From NCBI RefSeq assembly GCF_963675165.1, contig NC_087391.1, positions 3,267,646-3,331,645 of the forward strand: 64,000 nt of DNA, in the 5' to 3' direction. The notes below the pieces were generated by a model that was given only the letters and a program-made list of their open reading frames with translations, had not been told where the DNA came from and did not search any database. Origin of the DNA: Halichondria panicea. Taxonomy: Eukaryota > Porifera > Demospongiae > Suberitida > Halichondriidae. Of this stretch, positions 23,687 through 34,433 are shown piece after piece; position 1 is the first letter of the stretch; every line of letters starts with the position of its first letter. The position numbers and the translations under genes are program-made.

Positions 23687-24713
23687 TCCTGAAGGTTGAT
23701 GCAAATGAATTGTCTGTTTTTGTTCATTATATATCAATGTGCATGTGTAAATATCGTAAATTTGTGTCATGTTTCAGACCTATATTGTTGCTGCCAAAAA
23801 ATTTTGTCCAATACCTGTTGTTGTCGAAACTGTAGTATGGAACTTCCTCTTTCAGTTGTTGCAAATTCCACTTCAAAGAAACACTCTGGTAAGTCAGTGA
23901 GTAGCTATCTTGTAGTTGATACCTTTAACAGGTGCAGTGTTGTTTCTAGCTGCGCTGTTGTTATGCGGGTGCACATGACACTCATAACTTTCATGTGACT
24001 TCAATGAATAACAAACAAGTTGCTATGGGTATAAGTTTGCACAAAACAGGATTGTTCAAAAACCACACCCACTTTTCAATATTTCGTTGAATTGCAGTCC
24101 GTTCTAATTACAAACTAAGTGGAGGTCTTCTGAAAAGGCTGCAATGGCATGGCATTCAGCATTATTTTGCAAATCCACGAAAGTAAACTAAACTCTTACT
24201 TGCACTTGATTCATCCACTTGATTCATCCTTGAGCAGCCTACACACACACACACACACTACCGTATACCTCGCTTGTACTTGTAGAGAGCTTTAGAAGCC
24301 TATGCTAGCATCATGAAACTCCCCTAGCTTGCGTATTGACTGAGACAAACAAGAATTTGTACACCTTTATATAAAATCCCAACAATGAGTGACCAAAGTA
24401 CAGATTCTGAAACAAATTTAGACGTTGGTTTTGGTGTCGAAAAAGCACAGCAGAACACACCCCAATAACAATGTTATCGTTCGTTTGACAAACTAAACTT
24501 GCAAAAAATAGACCTATGACACGGAGTTCTTTGTGATTTAACGGTGATTTACGGAGTAAGTATGCTTACATACACTATTAGCGTTTCTTTTCGCTCCACC
24601 TTGCTCAGGTATTCGCGCGAATACCTGAGCAACCACAGCAACCACAGCACATGCCCAGATACACGCCCAGATACAATCAATACCAGGCCGAGGAGGCGAC
24701 CTAGCGTTCAATT

Positions 24714-24743
24714 AGAGACGGATCGGCCTGGGATCGAGGCTAG
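24714..24743. repeat. Single arm of TAGCCTCGA foldback family
   Basis: GGATCGGCCTGGGATCGAGG followed by CTA is the right arm of the foldback family. The left arm is only partly recognisable (ACCAGGCCGAGG at 24682). Confidence 0.45.
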
Positions 24744-25021
24744 GTATCATTTTGAAGCTTAAAGGACGCCCTATCTGATTCAACAATAAAAACTGATTCG
24801 AAAATGCCCGCGTTAAGGTCCCTTTTCATTGGCACTGTCACAAATATGAACACCAACATCTCACTTCATTTTCAAAAATGCGGGGGGTGGACCTTGCTAC
24901 ACAAGTAAGTAAAATTAATTTAGAAGTTGAAATTTAACATCATTTTTGTTCATAGGTTTTGAGTGAGTCTGTTGCGAAGGCTCTTCCATTGCTAATGAAA
25001 CAGCACTTAATGTGAGCAATT

Positions 25022-25255
25022 TTACGACTGTTCAATGTAGAAGCTTACAAATCGCTGATACTGTTTGCCATGATACTGTTTGCCAGTTGCTTGCAACAGA
25101 GTATGCTGTATTTCATGCAGATAAATAGAAGCGTTCCTCTTAGTATCTTCTGATGGTAGCCTTGTATACTGGAAACGTTCCTGAACAGTACAGTCAACAT
25201 TCAATCTCTTTGCTATCTTTGCACTGGTAGACCTCTCTGATGAACCATCCTCCAC
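25022..25255 (-). CDS. Hypothetical protein or exon
   Basis: The minus frame reads MEDGSSERSTSAKIAKRLNV, then RFQYTRLPSEDTKRNASIYL and HTLLQATGKQY. The composition looks protein-like (charged, no low complexity), unlike the surrounding shadow frames. The end is disturbed by a 13-bp duplication (TACTGTTTGCCA type near 25056-25085). It lies between the inverted arms at 24.2 and 26.3 kb and could be an exon of that element. I do not recognise the family. Confidence 0.3.
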   Translation of the reverse strand: MEDGSSERSTSAKIAKRLNVDCTVQERFQYTRLPSEDTKRNASIYLHEIQHTLLQATGKQYHGKQYQRFVSFYIEQS

Positions 25256-25259
25256 CTTA

Positions 25260-26260
25260 AGTCACCTTAAGTCACAAAAACTAATCAAGGCATAGTTTAA
25301 TCAAGGCAAGAGGACAGAGTTAAGCAGCTGAATATGTGTCCTCGCATCTGCATCTCCTTCTGGTTAAACAGCAAACTCGAAGGATCTTCCCCATAATTAG
25401 ATAATTATAAGAATGACACACAAAGGCGATTGCAAAGCCCTTTTGCATTTTCCAACTTCAAGGGAATCGACAGAAGGGATGCCACTGCTGTGAAAGAACA
25501 TACAGATTTTTGTTGGGCTGTCTGAGGATCTGGAATATCGGTTCGATAGGGTGTGCTTGTCAGTGAGTAAGCCCCTCAGAACTTAAATCCATATAAACGT
25601 GGATCTTGGAGGACTATCCAAGATCAGAATTTTATAAAAATAACTCAGTCTGAATGAATTCTACATCTATAGTTATATACATAAAATTTTGCACATCCTC
25701 CTATATTAGATCCTCTCTGTGAGCAATAGCCAGATTTATAGACTAATCTCATAATAATTTTTCTTGTACTGATGCTCTGAATCCACTGAATCCAACGCGT
25801 TCCACCTAGGCGCTTTGTCTAAGCAGCCGCCATTACCTGCGCACACCGAGGCATAATTAACCCTTTCCCCGCTGAAGCCATCTTTGCTACATGATTGTCA
25901 TGATTGTCTAAGTTTTGTCTAAGTAAGTACATGATTTTCTAAGTTGGATAGAACACTTCCTCTAACCAATCAGATTGCAGTATTTATGGCAAACATGTAT
26001 TTATGGCAAATATGATCTAATTATGGTTACTATAATAATTACTAGGGATTTATGGCAGTAAACTCACCACAAGCCATATATATATGAGTCCGCATGCTTA
26101 GCTAGGTCCATAGAAAAAGTTTGGGGGGGGGCTACGCATTCAATATACAGTATGTACATTGGCTTACCAGTCCGTTAAAGCACAGCTACAATGAGTCAAC
26201 TAGTACTGTCAACTGAGCTACAGTTTGTAGATCCCCTGATTATATCTTGGTGCGCATGCG
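25260..26260. other. Non-coding interior of inverted-repeat element
   Basis: No long frame. It holds the interspersed repeat at 25791-25880 shared with 8661 (ends TTAACCCTTTCCC) and small duplications such as CATGATTGT and TATTTATGGCAAA near 25890-26010. Confidence 0.4.
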
Positions 26261-26514
26261 CAAGCGAGGTATACGGTAGTGTGTTTGTGTGTGTGTGTGT
26301 GTAGACTGCTACAGCTGCTCAAGGATGAATCAAGTGCAAGTAAGAGTTTCTATAGGCTTCTAGTCATGTTTTTCTAGTCATGTTTACTTGGATTTTAATT
26401 CGTGGATTTGCAAAATAATGCTTCGTTCTCGAGTTATGCCTAGTTTTGCTTACTTGGAAAGAAGAGCACGTAGCCAAATTTGTTTACCGAGTGTTGCTAC
26501 TCTACTTAGTCGTT

Positions 26515-26750
26515 AGCTCTGCACTAGAACGCTAGCTATTGGTAGCTGCAAGAGTGAGAAGAGAGCTGCAAGGCTCTGCTAATGCAGCCATTAATTACTT
26601 TTGGCATCGATCGTTTTTAACAACAATCATGGTCGATCATTACCCAATCTTTGAGTTTTTGCATGCAGCAAAATTATATCATGTGCATAAAAGCTATTAG
26701 TAGCTTTATGTTATGTAGCTTTGGCATCTCCACCGAGGCATCGGTGCTTT
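26515..26750. repeat. Inverted copy of the 19.83-19.98 kb repeat
   Basis: The reverse complement of TTAATGGCTGCATTAGCAGA and of CATGATTGTTGTTAAAAACA is present, with AGCTTTGGCATCTCCACCGA near the end matching CTCGGCCAAAGCTACATAAC at about 19841 in reverse. Confidence 0.55.
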
Positions 26751-26947
26751 CATTTTTGTATTCCGAATTTCATGGGTTATATTGCAAAATTCATGGATTG
26801 TGTTGATTGCAGATGATTTCATTGATTCAATCCATGAAAATTCATTGATAAATTGAAACATTCACCTATGAAAATGTCCTATGAAATACCATTGGTTAAG
26901 CAGCATTTTCATTTATAATTCATTATGTTTTTAATAGATTTTGCTGA

Positions 26948-27370
26948 CGCCGTTTGCGACAAAATTCAGGCAGAATGTGATAGGCCAATATAAAATCGAT
27001 TTTTGAAGATCGATTTTCAATAATCGATTTTTTACAGTTGATTTTTGATTTTCGATTTACACGTGTGAGAGTTACACGTGTGACAATCTAATAGATTTTT
27101 GATAATCGATTATAATGAAATACAATAATTGATTTTTGATAGAAAATCGATTACAAAAAATCAATTGCTTGATACTAGCCTCGAATCCAGGCCGATTAAA
27201 ATGGATTCAAGGCTACAGTTAGGCCGCCCTTGAAACTTAGAAACTCCTTCTCCACGGCCTGAATAGATCGTTTTTTGAAACCATTAAAAAGGAGGGCCAT
27301 AAGTCACAGTAAAAATCATTAATTTTAGAACTGTTCAGGTGTGTGTACTCATAGTCCATCTGTATTTTAA
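26948..27370. repeat. Interspersed repeat, inverted copy of 36.9-37.35 kb
   Basis: CGCCGTTTGCGACAAAATTC at its left end is the reverse complement of the right end of the copy at 36911-37345. CAGGTGTGTGTACTCATAGT at its right end is the reverse complement of that copy's left end. Between them are several ATCGATTTT palindromic blocks able to form hairpins. A foldback element (27176-27215) is inserted inside. Confidence 0.65.
27176..27215. repeat. TAGCCTCGA-type foldback mini-element, 40 bp
   Basis: TAGCCTCGAATCCAGGCCG is followed after a few bases by ATTCAAGGCTA, giving inverted ends TAGCCTCGAAT / ATTCAAGGCTA with one mismatch. It belongs to the family also present at 27601, 36160, 41293 and 41897. 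Confidence 0.6.
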
Positions 27371-27372
27371 TT

Positions 27373-27530
27373 GCGCATAATAATTATTAAACAATCTAGA
27401 TTCAGCTGTTTTTCATGTTTCAAATGTTAGCACGGTAATCCAATTCAAAAATCTGCGCATAATAAATATTAAACAATCTAGATTCAGCTGTTTTTCATGT
27501 TTCAAATGTTAGCACAGTAATCCGGTAATC
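27373..27530. repeat. Tandem duplication, unit about 82 bp
   Basis: GCGCATAATAATTATTAAAC...AATCCAATTC at 27373-27454 recurs from 27455 with one base changed in the A/T tract and a short inner duplication (GTAATCCG). Confidence 0.8.
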
Positions 27531-27600
27531 CAATTCATGTTTCAAATTTCAAACAGTGAAGCACAGTATTAAATCCAGATTCATGCCTAATTCTATTATG

Positions 27601-27638
27601 TAGCCTCGATCCCAGCCCTTCTCTTAGAATCGAGGCTA
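27601..27638. repeat. TAGCCTCGA-type foldback mini-element, 38 bp
   Basis: TAGCCTCGAT at the left and ATCGAGGCTA at the right are perfect 10-bp inverted ends around CCCAGCCCTTCTCTTAGA. CTATTA lies on both sides within 10 bp, a possible short target repeat. Confidence 0.65.
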
Positions 27639-27685
27639 GCTATTACCTATGTCAGGAGTGCATGAATTCACTCCTGCCTATGTCT

Positions 27686-27732
27686 GTTGTGCACATGCGC
27701 AATAATTTGAAATTATTGCGCATGTGCACAAC
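27686..27732. repeat. 47-nt perfect palindrome
   Basis: The 23-bp arm starting GTTGTGCACATGCGCAATAA is exactly inverted around a single central G. It could form a cruciform or a strong hairpin in RNA. It sits inside a short plus reading frame that is probably not a gene. Confidence 0.85.
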
Positions 27733-28139
27733 ACTAAATGGCATAATAGCTCAGATGGAACACATGCAGAGACTCTCTGAGGACATAGGCACGCCTGCAG
27801 TAGGTCAAAGCACCTCATGCGGATGGAAACTCCAGAGGTCATGCAGGCACACTTGCAGCAGTTGACTTTGCCAAAAACGTTGTTTTTCATCAGTCAACAA
27901 TAAATTATTGGGTCCAGCAAGAGCTCTTGTGTGATAATCTTGCTCCTTCTGTTAGGCCTTAATTTGATCCATTGTTTTATTTTGGGCAAAATTATTGTTA
28001 AGAAGCTGAAGGTTCACTATAATTATAATTATTTTGATGGTCAAAACATACAATTATTATACACATATAAGTGCAGGTATTATACCATCACTCCTGATAC
28101 CATAATAAGTCATACATACCAGAATGCATGTACAAAAAG

Positions 28140-28740
28140 AACACAGACGACAGTAAAATAATTCTACAATAGTCTTCTTTGAATGTCCTGAGAGACATGT
28201 ACCATAGCCTGCACAGAATTTGCAAAGGGTGCGTTGCGTACACACCATTAACAGTGTAGTTAAACAAATATTCCGGAGATGGTAGGTTCCTCTCCATTTC
28301 CACTTGACGTTGAATACACAATTCAGGAGCGTTAATTAACGGGTCAATTCCAAATGTAGATACTTCTGTCACCAGCAGCTGGCATAGGCATCTTGCACAG
28401 ATGGTAATAATGCACAGATGGTAATAAATTATCTGGTATTCTCGCAGCACACATATTTCTGCTGGCAATCTCATTTGGTACGCCACGTGTAGGCCCTGCA
28501 TAATAATTATGATCATGTACTTGAGGTGTATACATACCAGGAATACTCACATGTCTTTACATGTCTTTGAATCCCAACCTGACACAACTTTCCGCTCATC
28601 ATTGACACACAAAACTTAGTTGTTGGGCAATCCATGTCTATGAAGTTGTTTTGTTTTGTTCCAGTAACGTTAATGGGAAAGTTTACTCTACTATTAACTT
28701 CCACCCAGTGGCGTTCAGCAAGATGGTTCTAATGAAACAG
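28140..28740 (-). pseudogene. Integrase-core (rve-type) transposase C-terminal remnant
   Basis: Minus reading from about 28738: LAERHWVEVNSRVNFPINV, then MDCPTTKFCVSMMSGKLC, then CEYSW interrupted by a GT-AG intron at 28496-28537 (42 bp), then GPTRGVPNEIASRNMCAARI and DPLINAPELCIQRQVEMERN. I recall this order from the C-terminal half of an integrase-like transposon protein common in cnidarians and sponges. The assignment to the rve group is inference. Duplications (ACAGATGGTAATAA near 28396-28425, CATGTCTTTA near 28551-28571) break the frame. The N-terminal half is missing. Confidence 0.4.
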
Positions 28741-28796
28741 GATCAGGTATGATATGAACTACTGATTCAAGATGTACACATTTACAACAAACCTGA

Positions 28797-29468
28797 CTCA
28801 GGTGCATTAAGGACTGGGACCTTCAATTATTGCTGAATTTGCAAATTATAAGCCCCGCCCACACGGTCGCCATGGTTCCGCCCACGCGTTCATTACTTCA
28901 ACATACCACTCCCTTTTCATTTTGCAGTAATTCAGCTAGTTTAGAGAAGTGACTTAGTCGGCGTTTAAAACACCCTCTAGTAAAGCCTTGCGAGGCAATA
29001 GATGACTTCCATAAGCCTTCCTTAGCTGATTTATCCTTGTACTTTGTCAACAAATTGTTGACCGTGTCCCTGGGAAGCCTACTATCCAAGATGAGACTGC
29101 TGCATCAAACAACTTTCTGTTATTTCTCCCTTGCAAAGACCAGGAGGGCTAAGCGCTAGAGTGAGTTGTTAGCTTAGATAGAACTAAGTATAATGAGCAG
29201 CAGCAATAGCTAGTAGCCTTAGTGTTTAAACGCCGATTTTTCAATAGAAAAGTGAAATAGTGCTTCGACAAAACGGACCACCCCCACTGATCAATTAGTG
29301 GGCGGGGCTTCATTTTAATATTTTCCTAGAGAATGGAAGCTAGTGTTTCATTTCATCATAAAAGTTTTACACATATTAATATACACAGTAAACAGCAGCA
29401 GGTTAAAGTTAAAGTGCCTCTTATAAATGTATTTTTTATGTTGGTCCCAGTCCTTAATGCACCTGAGG
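28797..29468. mobile_element. Short DNA transposon with 25-bp perfect TIRs, copy 2
   Basis: The left end begins CTCAGGTGCATTAAGGACTG and continues GGACC (28797-28821); its exact reverse complement lies at 29444-29468. The body is almost identical to 12945-13575. No transposase is encoded, although a minus frame (28898-29089, DSRLPRDTVNNLLTKYKDKS) looks protein-like and may be captured coding sequence. Target duplications are not clear. The near-identity of the copies points to recent movement. Confidence 0.8.
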
Positions 29469-29499
29469 AGTTGACTTTGTCTGTCTGTAAGGTTCTCTT

Positions 29500-30440
29500 T
29501 GAGTGTTTGTACGATAAGAAGACAGCATCCTTTGAACATAAAGCGAACTCCCTTCCACAATCAATTGGTCCCATAGGCTCACTATAGGCCTGCATGCATG
29601 TATATAGTATCCCAACAAAGAACAAACACAGCTCACCTAAATAATTCACTGTAAATCAACAAATTATTCTTCACAGGCATGGACACAATACCAAGTAGTT
29701 TTCCACTAGTTTTCCACTATAGCCATCAGAAGCCGCCACATGCGTCACTCCAAAGCGAATTAGCTTTTCGTTCTGATCTATGTGCATTTTATGCCCAAAA
29801 TATTCTGCATAGTGGGAACAGGGTTCATTTGTCGATATGTTCTTTGTTGCCTTTGTTCCAAGTAGGCTGGGGTTGTTTGTGATAGGGCATGGCGAACTCT
29901 CTGTTCACCTACTATGATGCCTCCAGACCTTAAAAGACCATTAAGTGTTCGACGGCCATATGCAGGGCCTACCTATGAAAAGATTATAGATATAATTCAC
30001 GTACGTGGTATACATTATGGGATACTTTCGGTGAAGTGGTTCTTGTGAGCAGGAATTTTCCTGCGACATTTGATCTAGAAAGCTACTTACCTGAGAAACA
30101 GCACGACACTCAGCCTGCTTGCATAGTGGATTCCCTTTAAGGAACAAAATCTTCTTACACTTCTTACTAGACCTCTACTATTTGGGAATAATTGTTGCTT
30201 GTTTCTTGTTTTTCACCCTTGATTCAATACCGGACATTTTCCCACTTGAAAAGAGAACACGTGCGTGGACAATGGAATGTCAATTAGAGACCACACCCAC
30301 ACTTTTCCATCGCAATCACGTTGTCGTATTTCCTCTGTAGCTTCATCATGTGCTAAAACCGCGTGCTTGCACGTACAGTAGTATCTGGTGCAGTATAGTT
30401 TAATTAGTTTTACACTCCGCTAGTTTTAGCATCACTCAGA
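29500..30440. other. Spacer without recognised gene
   Basis: Short frames only, with duplications such as AGTTTTCCACT (29697-29718) and TTCTTACACTTCTTAC. No conserved domain or RNA gene seen. Confidence 0.4.
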
Positions 30441-30449
30441 TAGCTAGCC

Positions 30450-31372
30450 ATGGATCTAGACTCTAGATCTAGACTAGAGCGTGTAGAAATCTACCGAGAG
30501 CAACAATCCCTAATGCTAAAGAAGTGCGATGTAACTGTTCAAGATTGTCCAGTGTTTTTAAGGTGCGTATTTTAAAATGTATGTATAGCTAAGTAGGCTA
30601 GGTACTAATACCAATACTAATACCAATACCAATACCAATACGTATATACTTCATGTAATAATGTTACTGCATAAAAGTGTTAAAATGAATGCAGGTTAAT
30701 CCTGAAACTCTTTATCTTGAGGAAGACATCACAAATCATCACAAATCATGTGGAATTCCCCGTAGATGGCCTATTTACTTTTGGTGACTTTCCACTTGGT
30801 GGTAGGTTCAGAGTAAGTGGAGACACAGCCATCCCTGACACAACCATCCCTGCCGGCCCTGCTCAAAAGAAGAATCGGCCAAGTTTCCAAGTACCATTGG
30901 GATTCCAATCATCCTGGTCAGAACATGGCTGGACAATCTACATCGAAGGGGCCCAAGTCTTACGAACCCTGCTTCTATTCGACAATGCGGGGATGAGTGA
31001 TGCAACCATTTCCAACCTTTTCATCAAGATTCCTGATATTTCAGTGTCTCTTGACTCGATCCTCTCTGAAGCTGGAACAAAGATAGGCTGTGATCCAAAT
31101 GAACTCATTCTTCTTGATGTGAAGTTCTTCCCGATTTCTGATGAGAAAGGTATACTGATCATGTGCACTGTTATTCGTGGATGTATACATAATTATAATA
31201 TATAGAGTATTGGAAAGTACCCAGCCGAAAATTCCTTGTTGCTGTGAGTTGCTGTGAGTTGCTGTGAGAGCTGATTATGAAGAGTTAGTAAAAGTTCGTT
31301 CAAGAAACCGACTAAGCTTGGGAAGAAAGAGAAAGCGCAAAAGTCATGTAGTGCATGTGGCCTAAAGGAGGT
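30450..31372 (+). CDS. Three-exon gene of unknown function
   Basis: Exon 1 (30450-30562) starts MDLDSRSRLERVEIYREQQS and ends at AAG|GTGCGT. The intron runs 30563-30694 (ends AATGCAG). Exon 2 (30695-31146) carries FPVDGLFTFGDFPLGGRFRV and QSSWSEHGWTIYIEGAQVLR. A second short intron (GTATACTG...ATATATAG, about 31147-31205) leads to exon 3, which reads EYWKVPSRKFLVAV. There a 10-bp unit, GTTGCTGTGA, stands three times (31238-31267). With a single unit, the frame would continue into a basic tail (RNRLSLGRKRKRKSH) and a stop; with three units it stops early. A 10-bp duplication at 30728-30747 also shifts exon 2. The family is not recognised; length is about 230 residues. Confidence 0.5.
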
Positions 31373-31419
31373 AATGTTACTGTTAGTGAAAGTCCTGTTT
31401 ATTTCCAAAGATCTCATTA

Positions 31420-32780
31420 TTATAATGTCAATTTTGGCTGCTGTGGTAGCTAATTACTGTTAAAAATGCTTACCTTGCTGTTGGAGACTCAGGAGTGACA
31501 TCATTCTGTATAGCTAAGGATTACTACACATTGTGCAATAAACTCAATTATTTTCGTTAGCCACACCTGATGCATGGGTGTGGCATGCCAGGCCAAGAGT
31601 TTCTATAGGCTTCTATAGTCATGTTTTCCTGGATTTGCAAAATACGCCCAACCACGCACGTGGTTTTAATCATTGGTTTTATGACTATATAGCTGCAAGA
31701 CAGAAGACTTACATAGACAAACAGTTCTTCCTTGTTAAATCGGTAGTAGGGGATGATCATTTGTATGCTAGAACTTGGATGGTGCCCTGTCTAGAGGACG
31801 CATGCCTATACAATCCCTAGCAAATGATTGCCTGTTTGGAAACGAGATTGCTCTAGCTGTCTCAGGATTGCCTTTATGAAAATGGTTGCCATTCCATCAG
31901 GAAAACAAAGCCATGGACCTGCTCATGTAAAGCTGGATAGTGTTGTTCAAACATTACCTATAGGGTCACCTTACCAAATCAAAGTCAGCTTGTCAACAAA
32001 GGCCACTATAATTATGTGGAGTCATTCCTCCTGAAAAGATATTTAGTGCCAACCACCCCTAGCATTAAGATCAATGCTGAATGGTCCAGAGACTCTGAAG
32101 AGTTAGTGGATTCATGAAAAATCATGCAGTTAGTGATAGCTTCTGCTGGTGACCCTTCTAGTGACCTTTCTGGTAATAAACTACTGTTTGTGTTTTGTAA
32201 GGATGGCCTTGTTGGTACTGTCCCAGTCTTTGAAGGGTGTTAGCACCTTTGCCTGAAGATAGGGTAGCTTCAGCATCCCACAGTAGTGCCCACCAACATA
32301 GTAATTTGTCTGGGTTAGTTCCTTTGCTACTTAGTCTCCCTGTGTACAATATGTGATGGCTTCTCTAGATGTTTAGAGAAATTTGAGAATATGTATAATG
32401 GTGATTGTTCAGTAGCTATGCAAAGACTGTGTGCAGTTTTACATTCCATTTGTGTGTGTTGAAAATGTGCTTAAAACTACTGTATATATATATATCAGTT
32501 CATCGTGAGATCATCTAGACAGTGCTCCCTTGGGCTGGCAGACACATCTCCAGTGCGTTGAAATCTATCAACAACAGTAGCCTCAGCAACAACAATTTAT
32601 CTGCTGCTTCCTTAAGTTATTTTAGGTTCCCCCATTATGGTTTTGCACAATCAATCATGCATTTACAATTTGAAACTGTGAGCATGCCCAGCTGACCATT
32701 ACTACCAGCTGACCATTACTATATGTACACATACCTGAGGTCAATTAGTGGGAAAGTGTAAATTTCAAGAGATATACCCC
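31420..32780. other. Spacer with repeat fragments
   Basis: 31597-31645 repeats part of the inverted arm at 26345-26421 (GAGTTTCTATAGGCTTCTA). A short GCCACACC...GGTGTGGC hairpin lies at 31559-31583. A plus frame at 31578-31820 (GFNHWFYDYIAARQKTYIDK) looks protein-like, but I do not recognise it. Confidence 0.35.
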
Positions 32781-32785
32781 AACCT

Positions 32786-33062
32786 CTACACACACACACA
32801 AACTGCACAAAGTAACGTGACACACACTTAGCATGACACACACTTAATGAAGTATTGTAAACTTATTACTAGTAAAAAATCTCTAACTCTAATAACGTTT
32901 TTTATAATCGAACAAAGTTGTAGCGCACACTAATATGCAATCTCTTCACAAATGCACTCTTCACTCACTTTTAACGTAATGTATGCATCAATTGCATGGG
33001 AATTGCTCACGTTCAATTGACAGGATGTCACGTTACTTCGTGCACAGTTTTTGTGTAGACTC
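32786..33062. repeat. Short inverted-repeat element
   Basis: CACACAAACTGCACAAAGTA ACGTGAC at about 32791-32821 is inverted at about 33026-33058 (GTCACGTTACTTCGTGCACA GTTTTTGTG) with one mismatch. There is no coding content between the arms. Confidence 0.6.
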
Positions 33063-33118
33063 TTGGCGGTAAGATGATTTAATGTTCTGTCATTATATTA
33101 TATTTATTATTCATAGAT

Positions 33119-33352
33119 TAGAGAAAACATTTTGGAGATGAAGGCGACTATACAAATCAAAGAAGAAGACCGGAAGATACGACATGAAATTGTGCATTCC
33201 TTTGAGTGTGAAGATGTGCTGACTGATCCAATCTTGATGATGTGTTGCAAACAGATACTTGGATGTCAGCAGATCTGTTTAAGAAACAACGATGTCATTG
33301 TTCTGGGATTGGATAGCCTCTTAGCCACTCTCAGGAGTGTCCGTTCCAACTG
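33119..33352 (+). CDS. Exon-like frame with a partial RING/zinc-finger signature
   Basis: An acceptor-like TTATTCATAG precedes an open frame. It reads KATIQIKEEDRKIRHEIVHS, then FECEDVLTDPILMMCCKQIL GCQQICLRNND. The 'VLTDPILMxCCKQILGCQxC' spacing resembles the middle of RING-type fingers in sponge and cnidarian proteins, but the first Cys pair and the last Cys pair are not in place. Either a decayed finger or a frameshifted exon. No partner exons are identified. Confidence 0.3.
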
Positions 33353-33744
33353 AACAATGTACAAACTGCCTCATTTATTATTCATATATTATCCACGTTG
33401 TTCGTTTTTTCTCTCATTACGTACCTCATTCTTATTCACATTCACCTTCTTATTCACCTATCTTTTGCGAGTAGCTTTGTTTGCTTGTTCCATCATCCAC
33501 TGAAGTTATGACCATTATCTTGTACTTGTTCTTATCGTAGAGCTAAAAGGCAAGCTTGACAAGTCAGCAAATAATGTATGCTAACCTTACTGACATGATA
33601 CGTACTTGATAACTAACAGGCTAGCTACATAGAAAAGTGATCTTCCAATAGGGCGTATGCATTACTACAATTCCTATTATTAGACTTCCGGTCGAAGGGA
33701 CAGAGCGTTAACTAGAACACATTTTTGTAATAAATCTAATGTAA

Positions 33745-34312
33745 ATGGTTCGTTTTTGCTGTGTTCCTAATAGGTCTGATAGAGAGTCTCACCTTTCCTA
33801 TTTTGGTTTTTCTCGAAAGAATCTGTTGATCAACAGCAACACCAAAATCTGCAGTGAACACTTTGTCAACGCACATAGCAGGCGTCTCTACTCAGATGAG
33901 GTCCCCAGTTTGCTTCTACCAGTTGTTGTAAGGGCTAGAAAGGAACCAAGAGAGCAGAAGAAGGCTTAGATGAATTGGAATTGGAACAAAAAGATGTGTC
34001 AACACAAACGGAAGAGGTTGCGTTTAAGGTTTTAGTTGGGATCTCTCCTGACAGAGCAATTACTTTTGTCTCGTCTTTGTTTCCTATTTCTGATAAGGCA
34101 TTAACGAGGGAGAGTGGGATATTGGACTTGTTAAGACCTTCTGTTGAGGGGTGTACGTCTTAACATTCCACCATTTCTTAGAGGAAAAAAGCAACTTTCA
34201 GAGAAAGAACTAGTAGTTACTCGACGCATAGCATCTTTGTGGAACGTGCCATGGAGAGAATCAAAAATTTTCACATTTTTGACAAGAGTTTACCTGTATC
34301 TTTAACTGCTTA
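33745..34312 (+). pseudogene. THAP-domain DDE transposase, internally deleted
   Basis: The start MVRFCCVPNRSDRESHLSYF is a THAP zinc finger opening, and KICSEHFVNAHSRRLYSDEV PSL closes the domain. The segment between them is shorter than a normal THAP domain of about 80-90 residues. A linker QKDVSTQTEEVAFKVLVGIS follows. Near 34165 the reading jumps to IPPFLRGKKQLSEKELVVTR RIAS and then, in another frame, ERAMERIKNFHIFDKSLPVS LTA and a stop at about 34312. These are the first and last parts of a DDE_Tnp_4-type transposase. The catalytic middle (roughly 200 residues) is missing, and a shift near 34243 separates the last pieces. Confidence 0.75.
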
Positions 34313-34433
34313 AAAAAATGATTTGATCATTTCATTACATGCACGGTATTAAACATTGATGGAAAGTAGAATAAGAAACAGAAACAAAATTAGATGTACT
34401 TCATGCAACTAATTATAGTCGCAACAGCATTGA

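Larger units (their letters stand above)
24160..26421. mobile_element. Element bounded by 115-160-bp inverted repeats
   Basis: The left arm at 24160-24275 (ATTATTTTGCAAATCCACGA ... CACACACACACTACCGTATACCTCGCTTG) is inverted at 26261-26421 (CAAGCGAGGTATACGGTAGTGTG ... CGTGGATTTGCAAAATAAT). A related fragment occurs at about 31597-31645. The interior carries a 78-codon minus frame (25022-25255), an exon-like block near 24890-25020 and a TAGCCTCGA-type end at 24714-24743. No transposase is recognised, so this may be a non-autonomous element or two opposed repeat copies. Confidence 0.5.

Noticed and set aside
27662-27865. 67-codon plus frame as a gene
   Set aside because: Its first third is the perfect palindrome; the remainder has no recognised similarity and no splice context.
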